A DNA stretch of 7,870 nt from Clostridiales bacterium (GTDB taxonomy: Bacteria > Bacillota > Clostridia > Oscillospirales > QAMX01): assembly GCA_016285815.1 (NCBI GenBank), contig JAEERN010000188.1, positions 1 to 7,870 of the forward strand. The letters are read 5' to 3'. The translations under genes were made by a program, and so were the position numbers. How positions within the stretch are numbered: the first letter of the stretch is position 1; every line of letters begins with the position of its first letter. Shown here one piece after another: positions 7,401 through 7,870 of the stretch. The notes under the pieces are model-generated. The model worked only from the letters and a program-made list of their open reading frames with translations, was not told where the DNA came from and searched no databases.

Positions 7401-7870
7401 CACTGAGGCCGCTGCCGTCGGGCCCGAGCCACTTGCACTGCGCCAACTGATAAAGCAGCTCCGGGGTCCCGACCAGCCGTTTGTACTTGCAATCGCCCTG
7501 TGCTTCCGTCGGAGTGCGCGTAGGCGGATCGTAGTTCTGATTGAAACAATATCCGGTGACCGTCTCGCCGTCGTCAAAGATCTTATAGGATTCCAGATGA
7601 GAGGGATCGTGCTTGCAGAAGAGCTTATGCGCTTCCGAGGTGGAGGGGAACGTGTCCGCTTCGATATCGTCCTTCTCTTCCGCTTCGGTCAGCTCGACCG
7701 TGATCTCGGCGACATCCTCCGCGGCGAGATAGCCGGAGGGCGCTTTCGTGATCTTCAGGGTATAGGAACCTGCGGGGAGGAAGACGGTGAAGGAGTCTTC
7801 GACGTTTTCCAGCGTCTTTACGACGTTTCCATCCGGATCCAGCACCTGAACGTTCGCTCCGGAAACAGAC
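4447..7870 (-). CDS. Giant sortase-anchored surface adhesin with thioester-type and eight Cna_B domains (5' end outside window)
   Basis: The minus-strand frame is open at the window edge and stops with TAA at 4447-4449. The signal peptide and true start lie beyond 7870; the GTG whose codon occupies 7843-7845 is only an internal codon, used here as residue 1. In order: the end of an SpaA-like prealbumin fold (to about residue 58), a thioester-type domain (about 70-325), eight Cna_B domains (333-1096), APPTG (1095-1099), a transmembrane helix (about 1104-1124) and the tail GRIQAKRK. This is the plan of Gram-positive fibrous adhesins: a reactive head on a stalk of isopeptide-locked modules, attached to peptidoglycan by sortase. 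Every Cna_B repeat keeps the Lys, Glu and Asn needed for its internal isopeptide bond. The thioester domain seems to have Asn in place of its Gln, and the SpaA-like domain lacks its usual Glu. Sampled base composition is lower in GC than in the plus-strand genes, especially around the thioester domain, which may reflect a different history. Host-surface binding is inferred; the ligand is unknown. Confidence 0.9.
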   Translation of the reverse strand, partial: SVSGANVQVLDPDGNVVKTLENVEDSFTVFLPAGSYTLKITKAPSGYLAAEDVAEITVELTEAEEKDDIEADTFPSTSEAHKLFCKHDPSHLESYKIFDDGETVTGYCFNQNYDPPTRTPTEAQGDCKYKRLVGTPELLYQLAQCKWLGPDGSGLSAQELYDHVVSMIYHRDYIKEKYGLDDLLTDYLLNMAIKQFTDGEMRSFKTTDENGSNLVVRQYYPNGPVVYDENGYYQFRPGGSVLGSIVGHANGANAGNPDYVFPQYFRDAWAELLKMTDHPDDYYLYIYYPHNFMTKEEGIASGWGVPSHYDPLWYYYADSFQCLLSAFTVEPVRTSLKVLQTTEIEITKTWADEGDQDGYRPSAGEYAAMVKLYADGADVTDTYQASRTVTDNGDDTYTVKFTDLRKQNGGGEIEYTIRETEVPKYTADKTEAKDGEVITNRHTPEPTEISVEKDWQDDKDRDGVRPEKITVHLLSDGAKILSAEITPDGHGDWKYTFSGLPKFRDHGTPIHYTVTEDPVPEYEDPQYVETGDGTIRIVNRHDIELTKIPIRKEWLDEDNIDGVRPESITVRLFDGNTEIRSTAVEPDDHGSWSYTFTDLPKYKDGGTEIPYEVREDPVPEYEDPEYTLTEDGLWVIVNRHTPYTVEISVEKEWKDGGNADGVRPEKITVRLLADDVEVDSAVIKPDKSGNWSHTFTGLPKNREGGVEIRYTIAEDPVPEYESIIDGYKITNHHTPETTEITVTKEWIDQENVDGVRPESITVHLLADGKEVKSATVTPDASGVWSHTFKDLPKRRDGGVEIRYTIAEDPVPEYETLVDGYKITNEHTPETTEISVEKEWIDGNDADGVRPEKITVRLLADGAEIDSAEITPDTDGGWSHTFTELPKYRDGGTEIEYTIVEDPVPGYETVVDGYKLTNKHVPETTEIRIEKVWEDDGDVDGLRPDSITIRLYADGEETASAAVTPDEDGSWSFTFTELPKYRDGGTEIGYTVTEDPVPGYESEIDGFTVTNRHTPERIDLNGSKSWVDNYNEAGKRPDSIVVRLYANGEEVASVTVTKANDWKFRFTDLPKYEDGQEITYTIREDTVPGYTAEVNGLKLINTYAPPTGKNDRLPIWIALLALSLLAGAALLLSGRIQAKRK
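4450..4563 (-). other. C-terminal cell-wall sorting signal (APPTG, membrane helix, basic tail)
   Basis: Right after the last Cna_B domain the protein reads YAPPTGKNDRLP, then a hydrophobic stretch (IWIALLALSLLAGAALLL) and GRIQAKRK at the C terminus. The layout is that of an LPXTG substrate, with APPTG (codons 4549-4563) at the sortase cleavage position. The leading Leu is replaced by Ala, and the residues after the motif are KND rather than the common acidic residue. Such loosened motifs are frequent in clostridial proteins. No sortase gene is in the window. Confidence 0.8.
4558..6849 (-). repeat. Eight tandem Cna_B repeats
   Basis: In protein order: R1 6535-6849, R2 6238-6534, R3 5941-6237, R4 5662-5940, R5 5383-5661, R6 5104-5382, R7 4825-5103, R8 4558-4824. 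R4-R7 are exactly 93 codons each, R2 and R3 are 99 (a longer loop after PVPEYEDP), R1 is 105 and R8 about 89. Consensus landmarks are V-x-K-x-W, DGVRP, I-T-V-x-L, LPK, Y-T-I-x-E-D-P-V-P-x-Y and T-N-x-H-T-P. Predicted isopeptide Lys: 340, 445, 544, 643, 736, 829, 922, 1015. Predicted partner Asn: 432, 531, 630, 723, 816, 909, 1002, 1092. Predicted catalytic Glu: 411, 508, 607, 706, 799, 892, 985, 1075. R1 and R8 are the most divergent. R8 carries the SKSW and LINTYAP features typical of the membrane-proximal copy. Several repeats share identical DNA blocks of 25-37 bases in register. Confidence 0.9.
6871..7638 (-). other. Thioester-type (TED/TQXA-like) adhesin domain with altered reactive position
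   Basis: The segment between the SpaA-like domain and the first Cna_B repeat has the landmarks of thioester domains: GYCFNQNY with Cys100 (codon 7546-7548), then about 80 residues on LLNMAIKQFTDGE, matching the usual x-Q-x-A-I-W-x-F-T-D block, and later YYPHN, a Tyr/Trp-rich stretch and FQCLLSAFTVEP leading into the stalk. In characterised members Cys and Gln form an internal thioester that captures host-protein lysines. Here the Gln column seems to be Asn182 (codon 7300-7302, AAT) and the Trp column Lys186. Further cysteines at 77, 119, 137 and 314 are unusual for this fold. Domain assignment is by motif; boundaries are approximate. Confidence 0.65.
7672..7870 (-). other. SpaA-like prealbumin-fold domain, N-terminal part outside window
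   Basis: The residues nearest the window edge (SGANVQVLDPDGNVVKTLEN, then LPAGSYTLKITKAPSGYL) match the second half of an SpaA/Cna_B-type domain, whose signature is L-P-A-G-x-Y-T-L-x-E-x-K-A-P-x-G-Y. The position usually held by the isopeptide-catalysing Glu is Ile32, and no clear terminal Asn follows, so this module may lack an internal isopeptide bond. Its first strand with the Lys position lies outside the window. Confidence 0.6.

Overview
The window most resembles chromosome from a GC-rich, sortase-using, Gram-positive anaerobe, probably a gut-type clostridial Firmicute (Oscillospiraceae-like). This is an inference from three things: Cna_B/thioester adhesin architecture with a C-terminal sorting signal, strong AGGAG-type ribosome binding sites, and heavily G/C-biased third codon positions. 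No rRNA, tRNA, CRISPR array, insertion sequence or phage gene was seen.

Layout: (1) 3-602, plus strand, is the 3' end of a gene for a membrane-anchored protein of unknown function with one C-terminal transmembrane helix and a lysine-rich cytoplasmic tail. (2) 673-2352, plus, is a complete HD-domain phosphohydrolase of the YdhJ/SAMHD1-like group with the whole metal-binding and catalytic set; its likely start is GTG at 673. (3) 2432-4264, plus, is a complete 610-residue protein that looks like a cytoplasmic TIM-barrel glycoside hydrolase distantly resembling GH101/GH129. The 79-base gap before it is unusually AT-rich for this region and holds a possible hairpin overlapping the ribosome binding site. 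(4) 4265-4446 is a convergent intergenic region with three hairpins that can end transcription from both sides. (5) 4447-7870, minus, is the 3' part (more than 1,140 codons) of a giant cell-wall adhesin. In protein order it has an SpaA-like domain cut by the window edge, a thioester-type (TED/TQXA) domain, eight tandem Cna_B domains, an APPTG sorting motif, a transmembrane helix and a basic tail.

The three plus-strand genes could be co-transcribed, but their products suggest no shared pathway. The adhesin is a separate, convergent unit. Its most notable points are an apparent Gln-to-Asn change at the expected thioester position, complete isopeptide Lys/Glu/Asn triads in all eight Cna_B repeats, and DNA-level mosaicism among those repeats. 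I see no convincing undescribed multi-gene system. The glycosidase-like protein of unassigned substrate and the altered thioester domain are the best leads.
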